From: Cloeon dipterum
Taxonomy: Eukaryota > Arthropoda > Insecta > Ephemeroptera > Baetidae
Length of the DNA: 64,000 bases
Direction: 5' to 3'
NCBI RefSeq assembly: GCF_949628265.1
Contig: NC_088788.1
Span: 19,158,001 to 19,222,000, forward strand
The position numbers were made by a program, and so were the translations under genes. The notes below the pieces were generated by a model. That model did no database searches. It was given only the letters and a program-made list of their open reading frames with translations, and was not told the DNA's origin. Positions 16,805 through 29,107 of the stretch are shown here, in pieces (the first letter of the stretch is position 1; every line of letters starts with the position of its first letter).

Positions 16805-18147
16805 CTATGATAGAAACATTTCGGGGTTCTCCAGGACTGTGGCGAAAAAGTCCTCCTCAAATAGAGTGTCGAATTTCTCTCCCTCTGTGTTAGAGGGCAT
16901 GAATGGATCATTCTGAAAATAAAAATAATTTTTTTAGAATTTTTGGTAAGAGTAGCAACTAGCAACTTCTAATTTACTTCATGCATCAGTGTTGAGGCCG
17001 AGTCAGGCATGTTTCCTTTGTCAACAAACAGCTTAGTGAAACTGTCCAGCATCTTCTGCATTTCCATGGATTTATCGGGGTGCTGCAAAATATTAAAATG
17101 AATATAAATTAAGATAACCCCAAAAGCCGCAAGTAGAAAATGGGCTAACTCAATATTACACAAAAATAACACCTACATGTTTGGAAACAGCGATGTTGAG
17201 TTTCTTCATTTTTCCCAAGATCTCTCCGTAGAGGGAGAAACAAAGGTCGTTGTCAGCAGTATTCTCAGTACTGTTTGCCGGAGCCTCAAAAGTGTGCACA
17301 TTGGCTGATTTGACGACCTTCTTAGTCTTGGCGTTCTGCTGCTCCACCTAAAATCATCACATCCAAATTGAGCAAATGAAAAATTCTCATTGAATGTACA
17401 CTATCATACCTCAACCTCCATTTGTTCTGGAGAAGGAGGGAAGCTGTACTCGCTTGAAGTTCCAGGCGTGTCGGGATCGAAAACGACGTTGGTTAAGTCC
17501 AACAGACCTTGGTCAAAGTCAATCTGGGCCACATCATTAAAGACAGTGAGCTCTACACCCTTTGAGAGTTCGCTTGTTAAGACCTCCTCGACGGCGCCAA
17601 TCTCTTCCGAGCAAATATCATCAACAAGGTTCTTGTACGCCTTGACCATTGCAGCCTTATTCCTGCGGGGAGGCTGCAAAATAGAGTCACGGTAAAAATT
17701 GTAGGTCATTGATCCACATCATTTAATAACAGGTGTGTATCAAGAGGTCTACGCACTTTTTTCTTGGTGGCCAGGGGAATGTCAGGCACGGCACCCTTCA
17801 AAATTTGCGTGCCCCTTTCGTTGAACTTGATGTCCTTCAAGTTGAAATGCAGGCTGCAAATCTTGGTGTTGGTGCCTGGCTGCCACTCCTCCACGCGGCC
17901 TCCGATAATGACAGCAGAGATCCATTTGTTCCTTATCTGCGTGTCTGCAGGGAACCTGCATAAAGGGCAAGAAATTAATTGACATCCAAACAAATAAAGC
18001 CAGTGTCCAGTAATATATAGGCATGAATAGTAACAAAAATGGTCCTTACTGATGGAAGGTGACGTTCCTTTCGTAGTTTCTGTAGCGAGTGTCGACGGTC
18101 GGCTTTGAGGAGTTTCTCCCGCAGCCCACAACACAACAGCCTACCAT
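16805..18147 (-). CDS. THAP-domain zinc-finger protein B
   Basis: Six exons: 18147-18050, 17955-17757, 17673-17410, 17347-17177, 17082-16978 and 16912-16805, 314 residues. The N-terminal THAP domain (residues about 1-99) starts MVGCCVVGCGRNSS, has HQFPADTQIRNKW around the invariant Trp, KICSLHF with the Cys/His pair, and AVPDIP as the AVPTIF-type box, followed by a basic KKK tail. The rest is acidic and rich in Ser/Pro near residues 165-185, with no recognised domain; it may be an activation or protein-interaction region. The second exon is 199 bases and starts in the same phase as in THAP gene A, so the pair arose by tandem duplication. Outside the THAP domain the two are hard to align by eye, so the split is old or the tail evolves fast. 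Confidence 0.9.
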
Positions 18148-19809
18148 TTCAGCGACGCTGTCGCTGTGCGACAATCAGAAGTGTGACAAGGGTGTTTAAC
18201 CACCCACTCCGAGGGTGGTTGGGGTTCAAAGAGAGAGATAACTATCTTCTGTTCTCCCCAAGAGAACGAGAAGAAGATTTTCCTGTTTACGGGTGGGAAA
18301 AGTGCGTATCAAAACAAGCACTACAAGCAGTATGGCGAAGCTAGACTTTCCACTTCCACACCCGCTGACATCATCTTTGACCAATCAACGGTCGTCCTCA
18401 GTTCACTCACAATATCATCACAGCGCGGACTGACCAATCCTGTAATTTTCGTGCTGACTTTCCTTGTGCAAAACGTGCTGAACGTGCTATAAACTCGCTA
18501 AACTAAATGAATGACTTCTCCCTGTCGTTGCTTGTGTGCGTGAGGCCAAAAAAAGTCTAACGACGTTCCATGGCTATGTATAGACTTGGTAGACTTTAAA
18601 TGTTTATAGCTTTATATTATGAACTTGAGACCATGTAAAACGAGTCATATTATATGATATGAATGAGGAAACTCATCTCAAATTATTAGATTTTCTGAAC
18701 TTGCAGGGTCTTTGCAGAGTATTTATTTATGGTATAATATTAATCTTATCTATCTTTCAACTGAAGCCCTGAGCCCTGATAACTGCTTTACACCTCTTGA
18801 CGTATGGATATAAAAATAACAAAAATGATAAAAATGTCAAAAACACTTTTATAGCGCTGTACATTTTTAAAATGCAAAAATTTGTGTTTCCAGGTCCATA
18901 TATATATTAAAGAAAAAAATTAGTGATGCTAGATTATAATTTACAAATCAATCCAGTGGCCCATATTTGATCAGGCTTTTTTCCATTCAACGTTGGTTAA
19001 TTTGCCCCCCCCCCCCGAGCCCCCAAAACTATTATAATATTAGCGCCTGATCGAAATATTTTGGACTCTATTTCAGCACTCAATCGAGCTTTCAGCTTTC
19101 TTGCTTATGGATATTGGAGGCGAAATTTTCTCTCAGTCAGGCTAATGAAAAAGGCAAAAATTCCGCAACATAACGGCAAGCATGCAACCCGCGCCGCTGA
19201 ACTGTTGCGCGGCACACGCTCTGCTCCAGTCAAGGCTATGACGATAATTTATATAAAAAATAATTTTGCTCTTAACTCAATTTTAATAAAAAAAATAGTA
19301 TGAAATGTCTACAATTAAGTGTCGGTTGCGATAAATTTAAATGGCCAAATAATTTCATTAAAAATATCTTGCCGTTTTACTCTGATGGGGGCAATTAATT
19401 GTCTTTGAACACTGAAGCCTCACACAATAGGTTGAAGAGACTCTTGGACGTCTCACATACAGGTAATAATAAACACAAGATGCAGAAAAATCAATACATA
19501 TGGTTCGTTTTATTTATTTTTTTCTGATTTTGCGTGTTTTTATTACATGATTATTTGAAGCGATTCCTTCCCCTGTCTGGATCATTATGGTGCGGTTTAA
19601 ATTATAAAAAAATTGCGCTAAAAAATTATCATCAAAAAATTTTATGCTTGCTATTTTTATCCCACAAAAACTCTCGCAAGCAACAATTTAAGCTTAAAAT
19701 ATTTCAAAACAAATTATTACACCTTTTATCCCTTATTTGGCAATTGAATTTAATGGCGTAAAATATTTATTATGTTTTTTTTGCAATGATGACAAATAAT
19801 TAAAAACAT
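18148..19809. promoter_or_regulatory. Upstream region of THAP gene B and 3' flank of the CYP6-like gene
   Basis: The proximal 350 bases are GC-balanced and hold two CCAAT boxes (GACCAATC near 18380 and 18434) and a perfect 8-bp stem hairpin, AACCACCC / GGGTGGTT, at about 18199-18221. These suit a promoter for the minus-strand THAP gene. From 18.6 to 19.8 kb the sequence is AT-rich and I see no gene. A minus-strand AATAAA (plus TTTATT at 19766-19771) lies about 40 bases after the P450 stop. Confidence 0.45.
19005..19016. repeat. Poly-C tract (C)12
   Basis: Twelve consecutive C residues followed by GAGCCCCC. It is a low-complexity tract in an intergenic region; exact length may be affected by sequencing. 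Confidence 0.9.
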
Positions 19810-22305
19810 TCAGTAGTCAGAACATTCTCTGAGTTGAACGTAGATGTCATGCTTTGAGGCCAAAAAGAACTGCCGCGGGTCAAACTCAGGTGGGTACACG
19901 GTCTTGGGCGATTGCAGCACCTCAAAGTGGCGCAGAATGGAGAACAACCCCAGCTTGAGCGGCATTTTGGCGAACCGCATCCCTGTTGCACGAGAAAATT
20001 GTGAAATGAGGTGAAAATTCGGTTACAAGCCGGCAATACCTATACACTGGCGCGGTCCCTCGCCGAATGGCATGAACGCACACTTGGTCTTGACCGGATT
20101 TTCGTCACTGAATCTGTCGGGGTTGAAAGTTTCCGGGTCCTCAAAATACTGTGGATCGTTTTGAATGCCTTTGACTGAGATTGCTATGGCCGTTCCTTTC
20201 TCCAAAGTCACATTAGTGTTGGGAATTTTGTATTGCTTCGTACAAATGCGATTTATGACAGCAAGAGGAGGGTACATTCGAAGAGTCTCTGGAATATTTT
20301 AGTATATCTATAGTTCTTATTTAATTGTTAGAAATACGTAACTATGGTAAAAAAAAGGAAATTAGAAATATGAAGAAATTAAAAAAAAATCTCATTTAAA
20401 GGGAAATTTTTAAGGAATACCATTTGCAATTTTGTCCAAGTAAGTCAATTCCTGCATTGATTGGAAACTCAATATTCCGTCGTGACGCTGTAAAACCTCT
20501 TTGATGTTAGCTCGAGCCTTACGCTGAGCTTCTGGGTTTCGAGCCAATTCCATCAGCGTGTAAGTCAATGTCATTGAAGTCGACTCAAATCCACCGATGA
20601 AAAATACTAGTGCTTGGGCCACGATGTCATCGTCCGTCAACTCTAAAATATCAGAGTCACTATATACTACGGGGTTTTATACAGTTAATTAATGTTATAC
20701 TGAGGCCAATGGAAGATTCGTTATTTTCGTTAGGCTCGTCGTCTGTTGAGCCCAATTTTCCTTTTTCCTTCAACTGGATAAGTAATTGCAAGAAGTCTTT
20801 TCGCGTGTTTCCCGATTTCGCTCTTCTATCCATTATTTCATGCACAAGATTCCGGAAAAAATTAGTCAGCTCTTCGCTGAAGACCCTAAATTTGAAGATA
20901 TTTGCAATCTGGAGCGAAATAGGAATTTATTGATTAAAATTTGAAAATTATATACATCAACACGGCTTGCCTGAGGTTGGAAGAAAATGCAACTGTTTTT
21001 GAAACCCTGCACAAAGTCCACTTCAAACAGTTTTCTCCCCATTTGTCTGAATTTGTCTTCTGGATTTTCTAGCGAATTCACTGTGATTCCGAACGCACAA
21101 GAACCAATGACGTTGGTCGTGTATCTAGCGAGCAAGTCCTAAAGTCAAATTATCCCAATATAAAATCCAACGATGAAAACTTTATGTTATTCATAAACAC
21201 TATTGCAGTTAAATTTTAATGAAGTTTGATCTAAATGAATAATCATTCTTAAGCGGAAACATGACTTCCAGTACGAAATTTACAATGGGGTCGTTTCTTC
21301 CTTTCATTGCAGATTTTGAGTACAAAAGTAGGCAACAGGCAAAATTCCATATTTAAAATTTAATATTTTTGCGATTTTTTAACCACTTGTAATGGTTGAC
21401 CAGGACTGGTATTATTTTTTTTCTAAACAGACATTAATTCACACGACGCGCCTGCCATGGCTTTTAATTTGTAAAAAGTAAACTGTACTCAATAGTCCAC
21501 CTAATTAAAATTTGTACAATATTTTGAACTATGATATCAATTGAGCTTCCATAAATCAACAATTATGAGCAGTGTGCGAAAATCGTTATTTGTTTTGAAA
21601 TTATATCTTATATTTTATTTTTTATGTCTAAATATAATAATTAAAAAATAATTTATTGATTATTTGACCTTGATATTGATGTCTTGGCTTTTATGGCTCA
21701 GCATGTAGTTCTCGAAGCTAGTGGCGCACTCCTGCACCAGAGGGAACAGTGCTTTAATTTTGCCTGAGCTAAATGTCGGCGACAGCATGCTGCGCATTTC
21801 CTTCCAGTACTGGCCGCTCATGTTGAACAGATTGCGCGACTGCATGGGGTCGGCTTCTGGATCAATCTGAACAAACGTCTAAAATTAGAGGAACAAAAAT
21901 ATGGAAGAGCAATAATTCTCACTTCAAAGCCGTGGTCGACGAAGTGCGAGAAGTCGCTGATGAGGATCGACCTGATGAGCTCAGGGTCCAGCACGAGCAG
22001 CCCCGGCGTGGATCCCTGGAACGTGCGTGCTCGCGATTTATTTCTTGATATATTACACGTTTGCGTGTGTGATACCCTACCTGGAAGTAGCCGACGAACC
22101 TTTTGCCCTTGTTCTCAATGGCAAGTCGGTGGAAAAAATCAGCCATATGCTCGCGCAAGGACACCACGGGCCACATGGAGCCGATGAACGGCACCGCACC
22201 CACGCTTTCCACCCCTTTCCTCCGCCAGTATTCGTGGTTGCGGGTGCCCAACTTGAACACAATCAGCACCAGAACAGCCACCAAACCCAGCACGTACGCG
22301 TCCAT
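19810..22305 (-). CDS. Cytochrome P450, CYP3 clan (CYP6-like)
   Basis: Eight exons: 22305-22081, 22015-21923, 21878-21669, 21138-20971, 20908-20701, 20642-20421, 20288-20040 and 19982-19810, 515 residues, normal for a microsomal P450. An N-terminal hydrophobic anchor (residues about 3-18) places it in the endoplasmic reticulum. P450 landmarks: I-helix FFIGGFESTSMT, K-helix ETLR, FNPDRF in the PERF position, and the haem loop FGEGPRQCIG with the axial Cys. The YWRRKGV start and overall layout are typical of insect CYP6, which often oxidise plant toxins and insecticides; the actual substrate cannot be read. The intron at 20970-20909 is 62 bp with a GC donor, and the exon 3 donor (GTCAAA) is weak. 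It lies 1.36 kb from a second P450 of another clan on the same strand. Confidence 0.93.
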
Positions 22306-23662
22306 CGGAAGTCTGTCCCAAATGCCCGCCCGTCCGCCTAGATATAATTTAAATAGCTAAAAGCTCTTTTGGGGGAGCAGCGTGTGCAGATTTTCGACTG
22401 TCCCTTCCACTCTTTAAAAGACGTCATTGCAAGTCTTTATGGGGTGTTAAAGGTGTCATCCTGATAACATCTTGAATTTATTTAGCACGTCCTACTACTC
22501 AAAAATTTATATTTTGGTTTATCATTTTGAATGTTTTTTTTGTTCCAATGCTTCCTCAAGATGATTTTAAAACAAACCCCTTTTAATGTTGTGATTTATT
22601 TTCTCAAAATTTTACAAGGTGTGTGATTTGACTATTTTTGTTGCGCAGGCTTAAACAAGGATAGAAGACGTTCAGGTTATTTTATTATTATCATTATTTT
22701 CTCACCAGCATATAGACCAAAAAGAGCGGGAACAAATAAATTGCAATAATTTACGCTCCCCAGGCGCTGCTTGCTCTTTATTCATGCGTAAATTGTTGAA
22801 TGTGTGTGTGTGAGAGAGAGTGAATTATTTACTAGGATATTCTTTTATAAGAAATTCACAATTTTTCTGTGGCAAATCGTGAAATAAAAAGGGTTCAAAA
22901 AAAGCACAGGCACGCTTCATTAGTGTGCTGTTTGTTCTCAAACTGTTTTTAATAAAGTTGGTTGGCTGGAATAAGAAAGCACGAGAATATATGACTGTTG
23001 TCAAAGTCTGAGCTTCCACTTCCAGATGACAAATTTTTACACTTGCGCGCACATCTCAAACGCGCAGTGTTGAGAGTCACCACCGCACCTTGAACTCGTT
23101 TGGCTGACCTCGTTTTCCAGGAGCTGGATTTTTGGCAAGTTTCTTTGTCTAATTGAAAATGCAAGTCAAATATGGTAGGCTCCTTGAATTCAACGCCAGC
23201 GAAATCAAAAGAATTGCAAAGTAGCTCTTACTTTTCATATAGCATTAGGACGCTAAAAAGTCATTTCACGCAGTTTAAAGTGAGAGCAGTATAAGCGTTT
23301 TTGACTGCAGTCATTTACACACAATCAATATTGGGCTTTCTAAGATAAAATTCGAATTTAATTCAGTTGTGAATTCCACTGTTTAATCATTTAAGCTCAA
23401 GCACGACAAGCACGTTTGACGCAGCGTTTTTTAGCTTTTAAAAATATTATTTTCTATTCTATATTTAACGATATCACTATATGTAAAATGCAAAGCCGAA
23501 ATTGTTACTTCTGAAATTTAGAGGATCTTATTTCCAGCTAACCAAGTCATAGCTTAATTTGAGGTACAGTGAAGGGATTATAAAAATTAAAAATAAATAT
23601 TATTATTAATAAATGCACGCAGTATTAAATTTATTTATTAATGCATGTCTGAATAGTTAACA
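22306..23662. other. Spacer between the two P450 genes
   Basis: About 1.36 kb with the promoter of the CYP6-like gene and the 3' flank of the mitochondrial P450. It contains a GT then GA dinucleotide tract at 22801-22822 and a minus-strand AATAAA (plus TTTATT at 23630-23635), 28 bases after the P450 stop. Minus-strand frames at 22.8-23.2 kb have no domain and no coherent splice sites, so I do not call them. Confidence 0.5.
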
Positions 23663-25857
23663 TTAAATGTTGCGATCAAGAACGGTCAATTTCAGAGGCG
23701 ATTGCGGAGTGCGAATGATTTTGCTGATAAACTTCAAAGGAGGCTGGTGCCATTCCAACTTGTACTCGAGCAGCATCTGCAGAAAAGAGACTCTTATAGA
23801 GCATGAAGCATTATGAAAATAAAAAAAACCTACTCTTGCAATGAATGTTTCCAATTCCATTTTAACGAACCGAGTTCCTGGGCATTGTCGGGTGCCGCGG
23901 CCAAACGGGAGAAAAGTGTAAGGATGCGCCTCGGAGGCTTTTCTGACAGGGCAACTATCGCCCTCACGCAGCCACCGCTCAGGGATGAACTTGTCAGCGT
24001 CGGGAAAGTGCTCATCAAGCATATACAAAGTGCTATTGAATATCCAAATGTCGGCTTTCTGGAATTTTAAGCAGTGCATGCAATTAATTAAGAGTGAAAA
24101 TAGGAAGGAATTATTCATACGTCTTTAGGAATCAGATAATCTCCAAGCACAACGTCTTGTGGCAAAGTTCGAACAGTTCCATTAGTGACGGGAATCATTC
24201 TAAAAATTCCGTAACATAAATTCAAGCTATTCTCATAAAAGTCAAAAGTAATACCGCATAGCTTCTTTGATGCAAGCTTTCAAGTATTTCATATTGTTTA
24301 AATGTCCTGGATTCAAATCCTCATTTGGGTCTACTGGAGCGATTGCTTTCAGCTCTTGATACAGCTTTTCCTGTTTGTCAGGGTTGCACGCCAACAAGTA
24401 GAGTATGCTCCCTGCTGTGTTTGATGTCTATAAAACGCAATTTATTAAATAACAACTTAAGTGCATTTTTTTAACAAACGCCAAACCGAATCAACTCCGC
24501 CAAAAATTATGTCCATTCCCATGATAACAGCGCGCTTGGTGTTGGAATCCCGCTGTAAAATCCTCTGTAACACGCTCATATTTGAAGTGTCAGTCGTTTT
24601 AGTTTTTAAGTCTTTTTCCCTCGCTCGTTCGACGTATTTTTGAGAGATCCTGTAAAATTTTGAATTAAAAATTAATTTTACCGATTAAACTGTGTATTTC
24701 TTTACGTAAGCATGTTGTCCGCATTTTCAATCAATTCATTCAGTGCTTTTGTCGGCACAAACTTCCACAGAGGAATCTTCAGATCGAGTTCATACATAAG
24801 CTTGTACAATTGAGCAATGGAATGAATCAATATCTGTGCGTCGGAACCTTTGGCCAAATTTTTCTTCAGGCAACCAAGACGCGTGTCGTAGGAAATCAGC
24901 GAAATTGCTAAAAACGTCAACAATTAAAATATCCGGATATTAAAATGGGATTCTATATTTTTACATTCCAGCGACCACTTATGCATTTCATTGTGAAAAT
25001 CATCAGGCATTTCCATTTTGTCATCCCTCAATTCCTTCACTCTGCGTATTTTACAGAAAAATAGAAATTATGAATTATTTCGATTGCAGCTCTCTCTAGC
25101 TTACAACTTGACGAAATCTTTTGCAACTTGGTCTGTTTTGGGGACGTAAAGATTCGCGACTGCGGTGTTCATCATTGGTTGGTTCAATATCATGCGCGCC
25201 TCTTGCCAGCTCTTCCCGTTCCTTTAAATAATAAACAACCAATGAGGATTTTGGTAAATACAAGGGAAACATACTCGTTGAAAATGCCTCGGAATCCCTC
25301 AAAGTAATCAGGTCGAACTTTTTGCCTGTAGTACTCCATGGATTCAAATTTAAAGCTCTCCGGGTACTGGCCCTCTCTTTTAAACACTTCGGCTATCACG
25401 ACTGGATCAAAAACCATGATCATGTCTCTCCGACCGGGCAATTTGCTAATTTTCACAATTTTCCCGTATTCCTCCATCATAGACCTGCTCCACTGGACAA
25501 AGTCTGTCATGTCCCACGAACCTGATGCAAAGTTATTATTGCAGTTTTACTTATATTTTACTGTCTTGGAGCAATATAATTATTATCAAGAATAAGTAAA
25601 AGTAATGAAATTGTAATATAAATAATTAAAAAGTTAAATCAAATCCAATTAAATGTGGACATACTCAATTGAGGCATAAATCTCCAGGCATTCCCTACGA
25701 TCGGGAGTGGTTTCGGGCCGGGAATGTCGTCATAAGTCTTCAAATGGTTGGAAGACGACGCAACTGCAGCCACAGTTGTTTGCGGCCTATTGCCCGCAAA
25801 GAGCAGTTTGCTGGACACAAGTGACCGCCGGTGCATCTTCAAATTTGCAAGAAACAT
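23663..25857 (-). CDS. Cytochrome P450, mitochondrial clan (CYP12-like)
   Basis: Ten exons: 25857-25665, 25521-25275, 25221-25105, 25041-24965, 24907-24706, 24649-24487, 24427-24255, 24199-24121, 24058-23834 and 23776-23663, 529 residues. The N-terminus has no hydrophobic anchor but is basic and Ser/Ala-rich (KMHRRSLVSSKLLFAGNRP), as for matrix import, followed by YDDIPGPKPLPIVGNAWRF, close to insect CYP12 enzymes. Other landmarks: LESIS-type WSLESISLISYDTRLG, I-helix IIFGGVDSTSNT, K-helix KEAMR, FIPERW, and haem loop FGRGTRQCPGTRF with the axial Cys. Electrons would come from adrenodoxin. The substrate is unknown; CYP12s are linked to xenobiotics whereas CYP302/314/315 make ecdysone, and I prefer CYP12 on the N-terminal motif. 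ATG 25857 is used; 25836 is an alternative. Confidence 0.92.
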
Positions 25858-28800
25858 CACGTCACAGTCGGCTATTCGTCAGCGAAATGAAATTCGGGAC
25901 AGTCCCTCGATATTTACGTCTGTTGCAGAAGAGATAGGACCAACTGAACCCTATAACAACATTTTCAAAAGTTAAATTTAAGTAAAAATAATTCTGATCC
26001 GCACACGCGCAGATTATCGTGTTTCAAAGGCCAAAGAGATTGCAAATTCACCGAGCAATCGCAAATTCACAAGGTCACCACTCTATTTACGCAGGCAGCA
26101 TTCACGCACAGTATTTAATTTCAGTAGATCAGATTCCCTTGAATAATCCGTTTGACTTCGACAGACCTCTCCAAGCTGTTACAGCAGGCGTAAAAAGAGC
26201 CTGCAAAACTTGTATATCAACGAGATCCTCTTTGTTTCCGCATTAAAAAAGTCAAACACCAAGGATAATAATGAGTAAGATGGGTGTGTTATCAAAAATT
26301 TAATATCACCAATGACAAAATACTATGCCAAAACTGATAATGTGTTTTATAAGAAATGTTCAAAGCTATCAGCATAACACAAAAGGCGTGTGTACTTGCA
26401 ATTAATTGATGCAATTAAGGGAACGAAACAGCTAAAATAATTAAAATAGGTTATAATTCAAAATTTTCTCACCAATAAAGCTAAAAGCAGGGTGCGGTGA
26501 AGCAAGCGCAACTGGATAAGAGCGCGGCTAGCGAAAGAGTGGAATGGAAATCCAAATGATTGGTGTGTTTGTGCGCCTCCGCGTGGCACTTCTACAGCCT
26601 TGGCCCTCTTCACTAAAAGGTGACAGACAAAGTCAAGACACGTGGCTCTCCCCAATTGAAAATAGATTGGGACAATACATAAAAATTCAGATTAAAAAAA
26701 GTTTATTTTTGTTGCCGGCTATAATATAGTGATAATGAATATTCATGATACTAAAGCCAATATAGTTAAGGATTAAATTGTAATAATTTTTAAATTTTTT
26801 AACACTATATACGTCTTAATATTTAAAATCAGTGTTCGGAACGGACGAATTTAGGTTTGCGGAAAAGGAATTTTTGGTGATTATAGTATGCTTGGAGAAT
26901 CAGGAGAGGTCAGATTAGTGTGAGTCTGTTTATTACAAACTTTAAAGCCTTTTTGTTTTCAAAAACAAACTGTGAAAAGATAAAACAGACAGTCAAAACA
27001 AATTATTTAAAAAAAGCTACAATGCTTACAATCATGGATTTAGTTTAATACTAATAAAACTTAGTTGGTGTGTTCCAATACGATTTTATGATGAAGTTCA
27101 AAGACATTTAACATACATTCATATTTCCAGATAAGAAATATTTTACTTGCATTTCAATATTATCAGATGCTTGTTTGAAATTTTAAATAGTACACATCAG
27201 TGTCAATGTACGTGCAAGCTTACTTACATTGGGTTCACTTAAAGAAGAGGTTCAAATGCTACGCCAAAACGCAAATTAGTTTTCCTTTCAGTCGTAATCT
27301 ATTTGCGTAAAATGCTAAACTCAAATGCAAATGTCTTTCAGTTAGAATGCGCTCATACACAATTCTAACGGGAGTTTCTCTCGCCAGGCACCGAAGTCTG
27401 GACGCCTGCGCGCATCTTAAAATATGGCCTTTATTCTCTATGATAAAATGAGGTCATCAAATACAAGTGAAACATATTTATTCAAAAAGAAATAGTTTCA
27501 AGTCAGAGATACTAACTAATAAAAAAGCTACGACACTTATAAAATAACAAGGAATCTAAATATCTCGTTGCACTAACTGAGACGCAAATAACAATTAGTT
27601 CTGGTCACTGAACCCTTTTGTCACGGTGCCTGATGGCAGGGAGTCCAAGTGCAGCCCTTAAAGCTTGAATGACAGGCCATTACGCGTTTTCCCACCCCTT
27701 CATAAAGGCCAAAATAATATTGTTGGCGAGGAAAACATTGAGTACTGCGGTGGCGGCTGCTGACGCGAGTGTTTCAGGCGTCTGCTCATTCATATTTATT
27801 TCAAAAAGCTCGTATTCGTATGGGAACGTCGTTTGAGTGCTTATACTTAAAAAACACCATGCCTGACGCTAATAATGATAAAATGACTCCCCACGAATGC
27901 CACAGGAAAATGCATTTGTCAGCGAGAATGATGCGTTTTCAATTATTTTTTGTAAGCATATACATAGTGCTTTCTTAATGCATGATTTGAATTTAAAAAT
28001 GTGAATTTTTATTGCTGGACGTAAAACAAAACACAAAGTATCAATATATTAAACTCAAATAATAACATGTACGCCAGCAGGTAAATAAAGATTTTTATCT
28101 ATAAAAACTGAGAATCCTACAAAGCTTTTTTATAAAATATTATATGATATACTATTTCACAGTCATTCCAGAACCTGCGATTTCTTTCTCTGAAGGTAAG
28201 AAATGCGACCTATTGCTGTTCTACAAATTAATTTGTGATTGAATAAATAGATCGTGACTAGTCTTCTTCTGCAATTCTCACTCAATTACCATTTTCCTCG
28301 CCACAAAAGCGGCTTAACATATTGGTTATATTATGCCCTCGTGAAAATAGCTTATGTTGGAAGGAAAGGCAACACGCTGCTTTTCAACTGACATTGATGG
28401 ATGAATTGCATGCCAAAACCAAGTAGTATGTTTACAGTAAATACTTGCAATGCTTATTGGTAGGCTTTGCGTGCGGCCAGAACATCATTTTTCAAAAATT
28501 ATTTGTTGGATTCAAATACGTAATCACGCGCAGTGCTTGTGACGTAAGCACTTTGTAATGAACTAGCAATAAGTAAACATAGATATTCATAAAATTAATT
28601 TGAATAATACTTTGAAATTAGCGTTAATATTTACTACTAAAGGCTAATTGTATCAAAGGAACAATGATAGTACGTTAAATAGAGGTATATTTACTCGTAC
28701 TAATAATCTAAGCTCTTGCTATTGGATATATAAAGAACATACAAAACTTTACAACACATAAAAGGCATTACATGCGGTTCCTATTTTTCATAATTTACAA

Positions 28801-29107
28801 TATAGCTCATTTGTGTTCAACTTAAAAAATCAACATAATTAAATTAATATTTTCATGCTTTCTAGCTACCTACGTTGCTAAAATAGAGAGAAGATATAAG
28901 AGACTAATTTTTAAAGTGGAGAACATATTCAAAAAGCAAGATTGTGATTTATTTTCTGCCTGGAGTCTTGCCCCTTTTGCAGTGCAGCAGGCGCTGCCCA
29001 AAAATGTTTTTCTGTTTACTAGGTTAAATAAAACGATTTGCATCTTGTGCTCCATACTTTATTTATAGACAACTCTAAAAGAATGATTTGATTGGAAACG
29101 CTTTTAT
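25858..29107. other. Long spacer between mitochondrial P450 and NAGLU
   Basis: About 3.2 kb, AT-rich, with no exon I can support. The first 400 bases should include the promoter of the minus-strand P450. The part at 27.36-27.42 kb and 27.60-27.78 kb is less AT-rich than its surroundings but has no domain-like frame. The right end holds the NAGLU 3' flank; a minus-strand AATAAA is at 29058-29063. Confidence 0.5.

Noticed and set aside
22825-23164. Overlapping minus-strand frames between the two P450s
   Set aside because: No P450 or other domain, and no acceptor/donor pair in consistent phase.
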